Source of the DNA: VAZQ01 sp036557665
GTDB taxonomy: Bacteria > Pseudomonadota > Alphaproteobacteria > Rhizobiales > Xanthobacteraceae
Assembly (NCBI GenBank): GCA_036557665.1
Contig: DATBHG010000031.1
Location: forward strand, 62,001 to 126,000
Length of the DNA: 64,000 nt
Direction of reading: 5' to 3'
Under the pieces are notes generated by a model. The model saw nothing but the letters and a program-made list of their open reading frames with translations, searched no databases and was not told where the DNA came from. The stretch's first letter is position 1. Each line of letters starts with the position of its first letter. Positions 51,867-61,125 of the stretch are shown piece by piece. Both the position numbers and the translations under genes were made by a program.

Positions 51867-52700
51867 ATGAAGGTCAAGCTCGCTCTTCTGCAGATGGACT
51901 GCTCGGGAAGCCGCGCGCAGAACTTGGCGAAGGCGGAGCAGTTCATCAGGGACGCAGCCAGGAAGCACGGCGCGCAGATACTGCTGCTGCCGGAGGTTTT
52001 CCATGAGCTGTTCTTCATTACCGATCTCGATCTCAAACACATGGAGGCCTCGGAGACCATTCCGGGTCCGATCACCGACATGGTGCAGGCGCTCGCCAAG
52101 GAGCTCGGCGTGGTCATCTGCGCGCCGATCTATGAGCGCGTCGGGCGCAGCGTCTACTACAACTCCGCGGCCATGATCGATGCCGACGGCAGGCTGCTCG
52201 GAGTCTACCGCAAGAATCACATTCCGCTGAACACGATTTTCTTCGAGAAGCTTTATTTCAAGCCCGGCAATCTCGGTTATCCCGCCTTCGACACGCAATT
52301 CGGAAAGATCGGCATCATCATCTGCCATGATCGGCATTATCCGGAAGGAGCGCGCTGCTCCGCGCTGAACGGCGCCGAGATCCTCCTGATCCCGAGCGCC
52401 ACGCCGAAAGCGAGCCTGTCGGTGAAGGTCTGGGAGAAGGAGCTGATGGGGCATGCCATCTTCAACGAGCTGTTTGTAGCCGGGCTCAACCGCGTCGGCC
52501 AGGAGGGCGCCTACACCTATTACGGGCGCAGCGTCATCATCGATCCGGTCGGCGACATTCTCGCGCAGGCGGGCTCGGAGCAGGAGATTCTGGTCGCAGA
52601 ATGCGACCTCGACCAGGTAACGGAACGCCGGCGTGCCTGGCAGTTCTATCGGGATCGGCGGCCCGACACCTACGGCCTCATCACGCAGCTCATCCCCTAA
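51867..52700 (+). CDS. Nitrilase-superfamily carbon-nitrogen hydrolase
   Basis: 277 residues. Catalytic triad E43 (LLLPEVFHE), K116 (YRKNHIP) and C153 (IICHDRHYPEG) is complete. Text resembles beta-ureidopropionase/N-carbamoylputrescine amidase relatives, which split N-carbamoyl or amide bonds to give ammonia. 21 bases after gntR with an AGGAG Shine-Dalgarno. Fits the final release of nitrogen from a ring-opened intermediate. Confidence 0.92.
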   Translation: MKVKLALLQMDCSGSRAQNLAKAEQFIRDAARKHGAQILLLPEVFHELFFITDLDLKHMEASETIPGPITDMVQALAKELGVVICAPIYERVGRSVYYNSAAMIDADGRLLGVYRKNHIPLNTIFFEKLYFKPGNLGYPAFDTQFGKIGIIICHDRHYPEGARCSALNGAEILLIPSATPKASLSVKVWEKELMGHAIFNELFVAGLNRVGQEGAYTYYGRSVIIDPVGDILAQAGSEQEILVAECDLDQVTERRRAWQFYRDRRPDTYGLITQLIP

Positions 52701-52733
52701 GCCACAGCAATACGCCAGCGCCGAGCCGCAACA

Positions 52734-53540
52734 GTGAAAGAGCGCCTGATCGAGATTGCAATGGCGAGCGGTGCCATGGACACCTTCATCGCCTGTCCCA
52801 GCGACCCCGGCACCTACGCCGCGGTCATCATTTACATGGACGTGTGGGGTCTGCGCGAGGAGCTGTTCGACATCGCGCGCCGTGTCGCTGCTGTCGGCTA
52901 TTACTGCGCCGTCCCGAACTTCTACTATCGCCAGGGAAAGATCAGGCATGAGTTTCGCAACGACAGGAACCGGATGATCACCCTGGACAGGCTGGATGAG
53001 CAAACCCGCAAGCGGGTTCTCGCGCCGCTGCGGCAGCTGACCGATGCAATGGTGATTGAGGATACCGCGACGCTCCTTGCGTTCATTGACGCGGATCCTG
53101 CCGCCCGAAACGGCGCTCCCCTCGGCTGCATCGGCTACTGCATGGGCGGACGACACGCCTTTCGCGTGACTGGGCATTATCCCACCCGTTTCCTGGCGTC
53201 GGCCAGTCTGCACGGCACGGATCTCGTAGCTGCGGTCGATTCCCCGCACCTGAGCGTGTTGAAAGCCAGAGGCGAAGTCTATTGCGGGTTCGGTGAAAGG
53301 GACCGGCATACGCCCACCGCCACGGTGGACACTCTCGCGCGAACGCTACCGACCAACGGCGTGCGCTACCGGTACGAGGTGCATAAAGGTGCCGAGCACG
53401 GATATGCGCTGCCCGACCGGGATGTCTACGATAAGCAGAGCGCAAATCGGGACTGGGAGATCATTTTCCCGATGCTCCATCGCCGTCTCCGTCCCTGTTC
53501 GATGCAGGAGGCGAGCCCCCCTCCGATAGCGCAGAAATGA
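52734..53540 (+). CDS. Dienelactone hydrolase family protein
   Basis: 268 residues from a GTG start. Nucleophile Cys in GCIGYCMGGRHA, Asp near GERDRHTPT, His in GAEHGYALPDRDVYD, as in carboxymethylenebutenolidase. MDVWGLREELFDIARRVAAVGYYCAVPNFYYR is the usual N-terminal segment. Opens lactones in aromatic or chlorocatechol-type breakdown. Followed directly by a carboxymuconolactone decarboxylase-like gene (overlap). Confidence 0.9.
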   Translation: MKERLIEIAMASGAMDTFIACPSDPGTYAAVIIYMDVWGLREELFDIARRVAAVGYYCAVPNFYYRQGKIRHEFRNDRNRMITLDRLDEQTRKRVLAPLRQLTDAMVIEDTATLLAFIDADPAARNGAPLGCIGYCMGGRHAFRVTGHYPTRFLASASLHGTDLVAAVDSPHLSVLKARGEVYCGFGERDRHTPTATVDTLARTLPTNGVRYRYEVHKGAEHGYALPDRDVYDKQSANRDWEIIFPMLHRRLRPCSMQEASPPPIAQK

Positions 53541-53953
53541 GAGGACCAGCCGTGATGCTGCCCCAGAAAGACCGCCGAAAGCGCGGGCTACGGATCTATG
53601 ACCGGATGGGATGGGGCGCCAACCAGGATCTCCACGACCTGGATCAGGACCTCTGGGCTCTCACCACGGATTTCGTTTTTGGAGAGGTCTGGTCTCGGCC
53701 CGGACTAAGTCTGCGGGAGCGCGAGATCGCCGTCCTCGCGGTTCTGATCGCGTTCGGCACCGAAGGCATGGACATCCACCTTCGGCATGCTCACAAGCTC
53801 GGCATCACTGACGCGCAGATCAAGGAGCTTATTTTCCAGGTCATGTATTATGTCGGACAACCAAGAGGCTTGTTCGCGATGAAGCGCTTGAAAGCGGTGA
53901 TCGCGGAGCGTAAAGGGCGCAAGCGCCGGCACACTGCAAGAAGAGCGGCGTAA
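53537..53953 (+). CDS. Carboxymuconolactone decarboxylase family protein
   Basis: 138 residues. LSLREREIAVLAVLIAFGTEGMDIHLRHAHKLGITDAQIKELIFQVMYYVGQPRG is the CMD domain with its His; the AhpD-type CxxC is absent, so it is the PcaC-like rather than the peroxidase-like group. It overlaps the dienelactone hydrolase stop (ATGA). With that gene it recalls the end of a beta-ketoadipate-like route. Confidence 0.88.
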   Translation: MRGPAVMLPQKDRRKRGLRIYDRMGWGANQDLHDLDQDLWALTTDFVFGEVWSRPGLSLREREIAVLAVLIAFGTEGMDIHLRHAHKLGITDAQIKELIFQVMYYVGQPRGLFAMKRLKAVIAERKGRKRRHTARRAA

Positions 53954-53998
53954 TGTAATCGGCCGGCCCGCTGAGCCACGCTGATGGAGGAAGGACAG

Positions 53999-54979
53999 AT
54001 GCAACGATTATTTGCGAGCCTGGCAGCCGCCCTCTGTGCGCTCGGGCTGCTCCAAGCGGATGCACGGGCCGAGGTCAGGGTCAGGCTCGGCTACCCGGTG
54101 CAGGTCCACACCGCCGGCGTGATGCAGGTGGCTGATCGTGCCAGAAAGAACGGTGTAGACGTCGACCTTAGCGTGATGCGCGGCTACCCCAACATCCAGC
54201 TGGCGCTGACCACGAACGAGCTCGACATGGCCGTGCTCGGCTTCGTCAATATCGGCCTGATGGAGGAAAAGGGATTCCGCGGCAGCAAGGTCATAAGCGG
54301 CGTATTCTCGGGCGCTCAGAGTCTGACCCTGCGGAACGGCGTCGTTGCAAAGACCTGGAAGGATCTGGAAGGCAAGAGGATCGGCACGGCGCCGAACAGC
54401 TATGCAGACCTGCTCTTCAAATCATCGGCCAAGCTCGGCGGCGCTGACCTGGCGAAGATCAATATCGTGAGCTTTGCGCCGCCCGGAGGCACGCCCCTGT
54501 TTGTCGCGATGCGTTCGGGCGACATTGACGGGTTCGTGTTCTGGGAGCCGAACAACGCCGAGGCCGCCCTGCAAGGCATCGGCAACTACAGCACCCTGGA
54601 TATCGGCGACAATCCCACCGGCCACATCAATGGTGCGCTCGCCGTCAATGCCGAGTTTGCTGCGAGGAACCACGCTGCTGTCGCGGCGGTCGTCAAGGCG
54701 TTGGTAGAAGCGACAGACGCCCTGAATGCCGACCCTGCGCTGTTTGCGGAAGTGGCGCAAAGGGGAACCGGAGCATCACCGGAGGTCGTGCGCGAATCGA
54801 TCCCCCATGGGAAGCTGGATTACCGCCTGCGCCGCAAGCAGGCCAAGGCGTTGATGCGAATGATTCACGAGGCCGGCATCACGAGCATCGATGCAACAGC
54901 GGCCGTGGACCGGGTATTCGATTACACTTTCCTGGAGGAGGCCACCGGGAAGTCGAAGCGGGAGCTCGGAGATGAATGA
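53999..54979 (+). CDS. Lone nitrate/taurine-type binding protein
   Basis: 326 residues from the ATG after GGAGGA. Signal peptide MQRLFASLAAALCALGLLQADARA, then VRVRLGYPVQVHTAGVMQVADRA. It is a relative of the protein at 49850-50821 (shared GLMEEK, SGAQSLTL, PNSYxxLLFK, WEPNNAEAAL and RGTGAS..V..SIPHGKLDY). No permease or ATPase gene is next to it, so it may share the 48165-49834 transporter with a second ligand range. Last gene of the gntR operon. The 221 bases after it hold no gene. Confidence 0.9.
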   Translation: MQRLFASLAAALCALGLLQADARAEVRVRLGYPVQVHTAGVMQVADRARKNGVDVDLSVMRGYPNIQLALTTNELDMAVLGFVNIGLMEEKGFRGSKVISGVFSGAQSLTLRNGVVAKTWKDLEGKRIGTAPNSYADLLFKSSAKLGGADLAKINIVSFAPPGGTPLFVAMRSGDIDGFVFWEPNNAEAALQGIGNYSTLDIGDNPTGHINGALAVNAEFAARNHAAVAAVVKALVEATDALNADPALFAEVAQRGTGASPEVVRESIPHGKLDYRLRRKQAKALMRMIHEAGITSIDATAAVDRVFDYTFLEEATGKSKRELGDE

Positions 54980-55200
54980 CCCATGGGGCAGCCGGTCGAG
55001 GCTTCTCTGGGTTCGAAAAACCCGGCCGCGAAACTGCGATGCGGTATCTTCGAGTGTGCCACATCAGGAAATGCGGCTTACACACCGGTATGGCCGGAGT
55101 TGGTTTGTTTGCAGATCGCTTTCAGCAGATTGTCGATGTTAGACTCGGGCTCTGTCGCGATGTGCCACAAGCCGACTAATGCAGTTCAGCACACGCATCT

Positions 55201-56175
55201 CTATTCGATGACCTCGTCGGCGCGGATAAGAACGGATTGGGGAATGATGATCCCGAGAGCCTTTGCCGTTCTCTGATTAATTACAAGATCGAAGATCACC
55301 GGCTGCTCGACAGGAAGATCGCTCGCCTGCTCGCCCTTTATGAGCTTATCGACGACATGCGCAGCACGTCGATAAACAATGTCCAGGTTCGGGCCGTAGG
55401 CGATAAGGCCGCCGGACCTTGCGAAGTCCTTGTAGATCGACATTACGGGCAGCACGCGCTTTGCCGCGAGATCAAGAATTTCTTGGCGGTGCGCCGTAAT
55501 GGCTCCATCGTCCATGACAAAAAGCGCCTCAGATTTTGCAGTGGTAGCGACCTCAAAGGCGTTTGCGTATTCATTCGAATCATGCACGGGTACCCGCACA
55601 AAATTCAGCCCCAGTTGTCCACCTTTCTTGACAACTTCGTCCACGATCACGACTGCTCCGGCGTTATTTCCCTGATAGAGCGCGGCCATTCGTGTGACGC
55701 TTGGGAGTACCTCGTGGAGCAGCTCGACCCCTTTCGGACCAAGGGCGTCTGGCATGAAGCTCAAGCCTGTAACGTTTCCACCCGGCCGACGCAGACTGGC
55801 GACAAGTCCCGATTTCACAGGATCGGCCACGCGCATCATAACAATAGGAACGGTTCGGGTGGCTTTCTTGGCCGCCTGTACGGCCGGGGTATTGACGGCG
55901 ACGACCACTTCCACCTTGAGACGTAGTAGCTCTTCCGCAAGCTCCGGAAGCCGTTCATTTTGTCCCGCTGCATTCCGTAGCGCTATGCTGATATTTGTTC
56001 CTTCAACATAGCCGAGCTTGTGAAGCTCGTTGCGGAATGCCTCGAGCAAACCGGGCTGCAGGTCCTGAGCGAGTATTCCGATCCGGCGGAGCGGAGCGGT
56101 GATTTGTTGCGCGTAGGCAGCGAGCGACCAGGAGAGCATGCCGCCTATAGCTGTGATAAACTCGCGCCGTCGCAT
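55201..56175 (-). CDS. TrpX-type ABC substrate-binding protein (ABC_sub_bind)
   Basis: 324 residues. N-terminus MRRREFITAIGGMLSWSLAAYAQQ is a Tat-like leader shared by many Hyphomicrobiales copies. RRIGILAQDLQPGLLEAFRNELHKLGYVEGTNISI is the usual start of the PF04392 domain, and PIVMMRVADPVKSGLVASLRRPGGNVTG is the middle. Numerous lone copies of this family occur in this order. No permease or ATPase genes are beside it. ATG at 56175 is preferred over one nine codons earlier. Confidence 0.93.
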   Translation of the reverse strand: MRRREFITAIGGMLSWSLAAYAQQITAPLRRIGILAQDLQPGLLEAFRNELHKLGYVEGTNISIALRNAAGQNERLPELAEELLRLKVEVVVAVNTPAVQAAKKATRTVPIVMMRVADPVKSGLVASLRRPGGNVTGLSFMPDALGPKGVELLHEVLPSVTRMAALYQGNNAGAVVIVDEVVKKGGQLGLNFVRVPVHDSNEYANAFEVATTAKSEALFVMDDGAITAHRQEILDLAAKRVLPVMSIYKDFARSGGLIAYGPNLDIVYRRAAHVVDKLIKGEQASDLPVEQPVIFDLVINQRTAKALGIIIPQSVLIRADEVIE

Positions 56176-56621
56176 GGACCACCCTATGGGCTGAGCCGGC
56201 ACAGCCTACCACGCATCCGAACTGCCGCCGCGTTGTGCATTACCGCAAAATTGCGTTCCGATGTCGCAGATGGGTCATTCGCGTCGGCTCGACTCATTCG
56301 AAGCTCAGCCGTCCGCGTCCCGCAGTACCTCCAATAGCGACCATGACGGCAAGCTGTCAGCTCTGTCGCGAAGTGCCAAAGCGCTAATCGCTGCGCGATG
56401 GCAAGCGGCCCGAGCGCCCTGCCAACGGCTTAACATTATTCCCAGGAAGAGATGATAGGCAGCAGGGAAAGCGGCCTGTCTTGAGGATCGAGTTGTCCCC
56501 AACCTCACCCGAGACAACCCCGCGGCGGAAACTGCTACCAACAAAACCGGGCTTCAACGCATGCAGGAAGGGCGATGGACTCCGTTGCCATGGCGCTCGT
56601 GCCGCGCCGGAGCCGCATTCA
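56176..56621. other. Intergenic stretch between binding protein and adhesin
   Basis: About 445 bases with no gene that can be supported. Short open frames have no leader, no ribosome-binding site and no family signs. It holds the promoter of the TrpX-type gene and the 3' end region of the adhesin transcript. Confidence 0.5.
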
Positions 56622-59600
56622 CTACCAGCTGAACTGGGCGCTTGCGCGACCACCGGTCTCCCTCTTGGTGTAACCATATTCGGTTGCCTGCCCGAAGGCG
56701 CCGGCGGCCGAGAGGGTCAGGCGATCGCCCTTGAACAACAGACCTCTGCCCAGGACACCGGCGGCGCTAAGCCCGACCGCGTTGGCGCCGGAAAAGTTGG
56801 CGTAATTCATCTTGATCCCGAACCGCTCGGTACCGGTCAGGTCCGGGTCCGCCATGGCCATGGCGGAAGCAACGCCAGCCTTGATGCCGGCCACGTCGTA
56901 GAACAGTTTACCGTTGTCGGACGCGAGGTTGCCCGCTGCATCTGAAGTCACGACCCCAAGCGGTCCGGATTGGCGCGCCCTGCTCTGGTCGCTGTCCATG
57001 CCGGGCATGGTGTAGCTCTGGTAAGTGGTGCCGAATACCATTTGATTGGCGAGCGTTGCCGTCGCGCCGACGCCGATCGCCGTGGAGTTGACGCCGGTTG
57101 CGGTAGCGGACGTGCCGATCGCGACCGAGTTGATGCCGCTGGCAGTTGCATTCTGGCCCATAGCGAGCGAATTGGCCGCAGCGGAGGTCGATCCCTGTCC
57201 CAGCGCGAACGCTGCATTCCCGATGGCAGTATTTTGGTCGCCGAGGGCGACCGCGCCCTGGCCGATTGCGGTATTTTGATTGCCGGCGGCGATCGCGCCC
57301 TGCCCGAGGGCGGTATTGTTGGCGCCGCCGGCCAGGGCACCCGTGCCCATTGCAAGGTTGGGATCGCCGATCGCGACAGCGCCATTGCCGGATGCCACAT
57401 TCAAGTTGCCGATCGAGACGGCGCCGGTACCGCCGAGAACACTGGAAGTGCCTCCTGCGAACGAGCCCGGGCCCGCAGCCGCCGCGACCAGAGCTCCGGA
57501 ACCGATCGCGACCGTTGCGCCGGAGAGCGCCTCCGACCCATTGCCGACCGCCGTCGAGTTGACGCCCGAGGCGATCGATGTCGTGCCGATCGAAACCGCA
57601 TTCAGGGCGACGGCGGTTGCAGTCTGGCCAAGAGCGACTGAGCCGGCCGCACCGGCGGTCGACCCCTGCCCCAGCGCGATCGCCGCATTCCCGTTGGCAA
57701 TGTTCTGATCGCCGAGAGCAACCGCGCCCTGACCGGTGACGGTGTTTTGGTTGCCGAAACCGACACCGCCCTGACCCATGGCCGTATTGTTGGCGCCTAT
57801 GGCCAGGGCGCCCGTGCCGATTGCAATGTTGGGCTCGCCGATCGCCACGGCGCCGTTGCCGGTTGCCATATTCAAGTTGCCGATCGAGACAGCGCCGGTG
57901 CCGCCGAGCACCGTTGACGTGCCGCCCGCGAACGAGCCCGGACCCGCGGCAGCCAGCACCGAAGCGCCAGAACCGATGGCAACCGATGCGGCAGTGAGGG
58001 CTTGCGAGCCATTGCCGACCGCAGTCGCGTCGGCGGCCGTGGCGGTCGCGGTCGTGCCGATTGCGACCGTATTGAGGGCGCCAGCGTTCGCAGTCTGGCC
58101 GAGAGCGACCGAGCCGGCCGCGGTTGCCGTCGATCCCTGCCCGAGCGCGATCGCCGCTTTTCCGCTGGCAGTATTTTGATCGCCGAGTGCAACCGCGCCC
58201 TGGCCAGTGGCGGTGTTGAGGTTGCCGAAACCGACCCCGCCCTGACCGTTGACGCTATTCTGGTTGCCGAAAGCGACGCCGCCCTGGCCGGTGACGGTAT
58301 TCAAGTCGCCCGCCGCAACCGCGCCCTGACCGGTGGCGGTGTTGTTGGCACCGACCGCCATGGCGCCCGTGCCTGTCGCAACATTGGGGTCGCCGATTGC
58401 GACAGCGCCGTTGCCGGATGCGGTATTCAAGTTGCCGATCGAGACTGCGCCGGTACCGCCGAGCACGCTGGACGTGCCTCCTGCGAACGAGCCCGGGCCC
58501 GCAGCGGCCGCGACCAGAGCTCCGAAACCGATCGCAACCGATGAGCCCGCGAGCGCTTGCGACCCGTCGCCGACCGCGGTCGCGCTGACGCCCGTGGCGG
58601 TCGCTGTGGTGCCGATCGCGACCGTATTGAGCGCGCCGGCGTTTGCAGTCTGGCCAACGGCTATTGCGCCCGCCGCGGTTGCGGTCGATCCCTGCCCGAG
58701 CGCGACCGCCGCATTTCCGCTGGCGGTATTTTGATCGCCGATGGCAACTGCGCCCTGGCCGGTGACGGTGTTCTGGTTGCCGAAACCGACCGCGCCCTGG
58801 CCGCTAGCCGTGTTGAGGTTGCCGGTCGCAACCGCGCCCTGGCCGGTCGCGGTATTGCTACCGCCGCTCGCAACCGCGCCTTGGCCGTTAGCCGCATTGA
58901 AGAAGCCGGTCGCAAGCGCACCCTGGCCGGTGGCAGTGTTGGAGTCTCCGGTCGCAACCGCGCCATCGCCGGCTGCCGTATTCGAGTTGCCGATCGAGAC
59001 TGCGCCGGTGCCGCTGAGGACACTGGACGTGCCTCCCGCGAACGAGCCCGGGCCCGCGGCTGCCGCAACCAGAGCGCCGAAACCGATCGCAACCGACGAG
59101 TCGGCGAGGGCCTGCGCCCCGGTACCGGAGGCGTAGCTATGGGCGCCCGCGGCCACGGCGTTGGTGCCGACCGCCATCGACTGGAAGCCGGACGCGGTGG
59201 CGCCCATGCCGAGCGCCGTGCTGGCGCCGTTCGTCGCGCTGGCGCCGTTGCCGATGGCGATGGCGTTCACATTGTCGGTGGTGGCAAGCGGACCGCCCAT
59301 GGTTGCCGGATCGCTGCTGCCCGCCCCGGAGATCGCGCCGCCGCCGATCGTGATTCCCGGCTGATAGGTGGTGCCGTCGGGATTGCCGAGGTTGATCGCG
59401 CCGTTGTCGGCCGCGATACCCTGGCCCCCAACGATATTGGCGTTGGCGGTGATTGTGCCGTTGAACACGTTGTCGCAGCTCGGCAAATAGCTGACATACT
59501 GGCCGAGTGACGCTTGCTGTTGCTGGAGCACGGCACCGGCAACGCCGCTAGCGACACCTACGGCTTGGGCGCCGAGCGCCACGGCCGCTGCCGTGGACGT

Positions 59601-60302
59601 GGCAGCCGCAGTGCCTATGGCCGCCGATGCGTCAGTCAGGCCGCCAGCTGCACCCCCCAGGCTTCCAGCTGCACCGCCCGCGCCCCCAGCTGCAACGGAT
59701 AGGCCCGCGGCCGCATCTGTAAACCCCGGAATGGCGGGAGCGTCATCGATGGGAGTGGCAAGGAAGGGGGTTCCTAATGCCACCCCGGCCGCCGCGTCCG
59801 CTAACCCGCCGGACGTGGTCCCCATCGCGGCGCCAGCACCCGCCAAACTGCCGTCTGCAACCGCGAACCCAGTAGCAGCTGTGGTGAACTCACCGCCCGA
59901 GGTTCCCGCCCATACGGCGGCTGCCCCCCACGACGCGACGTTCGCGGTCTGGCCCACAAAGTTGTTGGCCGCGGCACCGATGTTAAGATTGTTAAGCGCA
60001 TCGAGGTACTCGGATTGGCATCCGCCTTGGCCCGCCAAATTGTGGACGCTGGTCGGGTAGGTCAGGCTTTGGGGCGCGGTAGTAGTGTTTGTTTGGCCAT
60101 TCTCTGTCGGAGTAGTGGTGCTTATGTTCGCGGCATAAGTCGCCTGCATCGGATAGATAACAAGGCTAAAGGCAGCCGTCGTAGCGATCAGGCGGGTAAT
60201 TAAGCGTATCCGGCGTTGCACCTTGCCCGACTGTCCGGGTCGCGCCTTCACCGGCACAAGCGTGTCCTCCCGAAATGGCCTGGGCGAATGCACTTTTGAC
60301 AT
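56622..60302 (-). CDS. Trimeric autotransporter adhesin (YadA-like)
   Basis: 1226 residues. An extended leader (about 34 charged residues, then LIATTAAFSLVIYP..ATYAAN) is followed by an Ala/Gly-rich passenger (about 85-290) with two Cys. A long array of YadA-head repeats (typical AIG..A.A.G..S.A.G) fills about 340-1100. The end is a membrane anchor with GIKAGVASAMAMADPDLTG and strands closing on ..ASAQFSW, the expected Trp-terminated beta-barrel part; three such subunits make one pore. It should be displayed on the outer surface and bind host or surface ligands. ATG at 60302 follows GTG by one codon. Repeat counts are likely to vary between strains. Confidence 0.92.
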   Translation of the reverse strand: MSKVHSPRPFREDTLVPVKARPGQSGKVQRRIRLITRLIATTAAFSLVIYPMQATYAANISTTTPTENGQTNTTTAPQSLTYPTSVHNLAGQGGCQSEYLDALNNLNIGAAANNFVGQTANVASWGAAAVWAGTSGGEFTTAATGFAVADGSLAGAGAAMGTTSGGLADAAAGVALGTPFLATPIDDAPAIPGFTDAAAGLSVAAGGAGGAAGSLGGAAGGLTDASAAIGTAAATSTAAAVALGAQAVGVASGVAGAVLQQQQASLGQYVSYLPSCDNVFNGTITANANIVGGQGIAADNGAINLGNPDGTTYQPGITIGGGAISGAGSSDPATMGGPLATTDNVNAIAIGNGASATNGASTALGMGATASGFQSMAVGTNAVAAGAHSYASGTGAQALADSSVAIGFGALVAAAAGPGSFAGGTSSVLSGTGAVSIGNSNTAAGDGAVATGDSNTATGQGALATGFFNAANGQGAVASGGSNTATGQGAVATGNLNTASGQGAVGFGNQNTVTGQGAVAIGDQNTASGNAAVALGQGSTATAAGAIAVGQTANAGALNTVAIGTTATATGVSATAVGDGSQALAGSSVAIGFGALVAAAAGPGSFAGGTSSVLGGTGAVSIGNLNTASGNGAVAIGDPNVATGTGAMAVGANNTATGQGAVAAGDLNTVTGQGGVAFGNQNSVNGQGGVGFGNLNTATGQGAVALGDQNTASGKAAIALGQGSTATAAGSVALGQTANAGALNTVAIGTTATATAADATAVGNGSQALTAASVAIGSGASVLAAAGPGSFAGGTSTVLGGTGAVSIGNLNMATGNGAVAIGEPNIAIGTGALAIGANNTAMGQGGVGFGNQNTVTGQGAVALGDQNIANGNAAIALGQGSTAGAAGSVALGQTATAVALNAVSIGTTSIASGVNSTAVGNGSEALSGATVAIGSGALVAAAAGPGSFAGGTSSVLGGTGAVSIGNLNVASGNGAVAIGDPNLAMGTGALAGGANNTALGQGAIAAGNQNTAIGQGAVALGDQNTAIGNAAFALGQGSTSAAANSLAMGQNATASGINSVAIGTSATATGVNSTAIGVGATATLANQMVFGTTYQSYTMPGMDSDQSRARQSGPLGVVTSDAAGNLASDNGKLFYDVAGIKAGVASAMAMADPDLTGTERFGIKMNYANFSGANAVGLSAAGVLGRGLLFKGDRLTLSAAGAFGQATEYGYTKRETGGRASAQFSW
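57036..59115 (-). repeat. High-order repeats inside the adhesin
   Basis: Four copies of a block containing GPGSFAGGTS and GTGAVSIGN. Marker positions in the DNA are 57451, 57922, 58477 and 59032: intervals 471, 555 and 555 bases, i.e. 157, 185 and 185 residues. The 84-base difference is 28 residues, two 14-residue head repeats. The array appears to have grown by duplication of a 185-residue unit. Confidence 0.85.
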
Positions 60303-60330
60303 CACACAACCCCTCTCCGCATGATCTACA

Positions 60331-61125
60331 TCAAGTGCAATCGGTTTTTCCGACGTCTATCGTTATCAGCGGCTTTGCTGCGATGTCCGTGTACACATAT
60401 TCAAATGAGCCGCCGAGAGCCAAAATCCTTCGAGTGTCGGTCGTGTCACACACACTTTTGATGACCGTATGGCGCAGTTTGGCTTTCGTCGCGTCATCGA
60501 CTTTGCCGCCGTCAATCGCAACACGATCTTCAAAGATCAATTTAGCTCCTTCGCTTTTCACCCCCGTCAGTGTAGTTGTCTCGTCTATCCTCTTTGGCAG
60601 CTCGGCTCGCAGCTTGGCCAATGCCTTCGCATTCTCTTGTTCAATGTCGCTGGAAGCTCTTGCCGACAGCGGCTTCGTCACCAACCCATAAGCGCCTTTG
60701 CCGAGCTCATACGCGCCATCGTCCATGATCATCCAGGACGCTCCGACGGCGATACCAAATGCGATCAGAGCAATTTTGCCAACAACCCTTCCAACCGACC
60801 AGCTGCTTGATTTTTTTGCCGCAGCCGGCGCCTCTGACGGGTGCTCGATCGCGATATCATTTTGAGGTGCTGGTGGAGTCGCCAAATGTGCCAAAATCTC
60901 TTGGCAGCTTCCGGCTCTTTGCCACATGCCGGAATCTGGCCCCCACACAAGCAAATCTTTCCAACTCGGAATCTTTTGTAACTTGGCTGTCAAGTCCGCA
61001 AGGCTGAACGGACCAACGGATTGCTCATTATCAGCGTAATACCATCGGGCGCAGGCCGCCGGTACGGCGACCGCCAACTGTTGGCGCGCACGCACGCTGG
61101 CGCGAGGATGAGGCGGGTTGTCCAT
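60331..61125 (-). CDS. Membrane protein with GYF_2 (DUF4339) domain
   Basis: 264 residues. WYYADNEQSVGPFSLADLTAKL..LVWGPDSGMWQRA (about 29-75) is the GYF_2 fold. A Pro/Ala linker, then one transmembrane segment (VVGKIALIAFGIAVGASWMIM) and a C-terminal periplasmic-like domain with a single Cys near the end. Start ATG at 61125. It lies upstream of the adhesin gene on the same strand with 28 bases between, so co-transcription is likely; a role with the adhesin is only suggested by position. Confidence 0.75.
   Translation of the reverse strand: MDNPPHPRASVRARQQLAVAVPAACARWYYADNEQSVGPFSLADLTAKLQKIPSWKDLLVWGPDSGMWQRAGSCQEILAHLATPPAPQNDIAIEHPSEAPAAAKKSSSWSVGRVVGKIALIAFGIAVGASWMIMDDGAYELGKGAYGLVTKPLSARASSDIEQENAKALAKLRAELPKRIDETTTLTGVKSEGAKLIFEDRVAIDGGKVDDATKAKLRHTVIKSVCDTTDTRRILALGGSFEYVYTDIAAKPLITIDVGKTDCT

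Noticed and set aside
54980..55200. Short frames between the lone binding protein and the TrpX-type gene
   Set aside because: No start signals or family features; likely noncoding.
57036..59115. Possible CRISPR-like or tandem-repeat array
   Set aside because: Repeats are coding, in frame with a YadA-type adhesin, and have no regular unique spacers.
57046..59510. Several long plus-strand frames opposite the adhesin repeats (Pro/Ala-rich)
   Set aside because: They exist only because the adhesin's repeats keep an antisense frame open; composition is artificial-looking and no start signals are seen.
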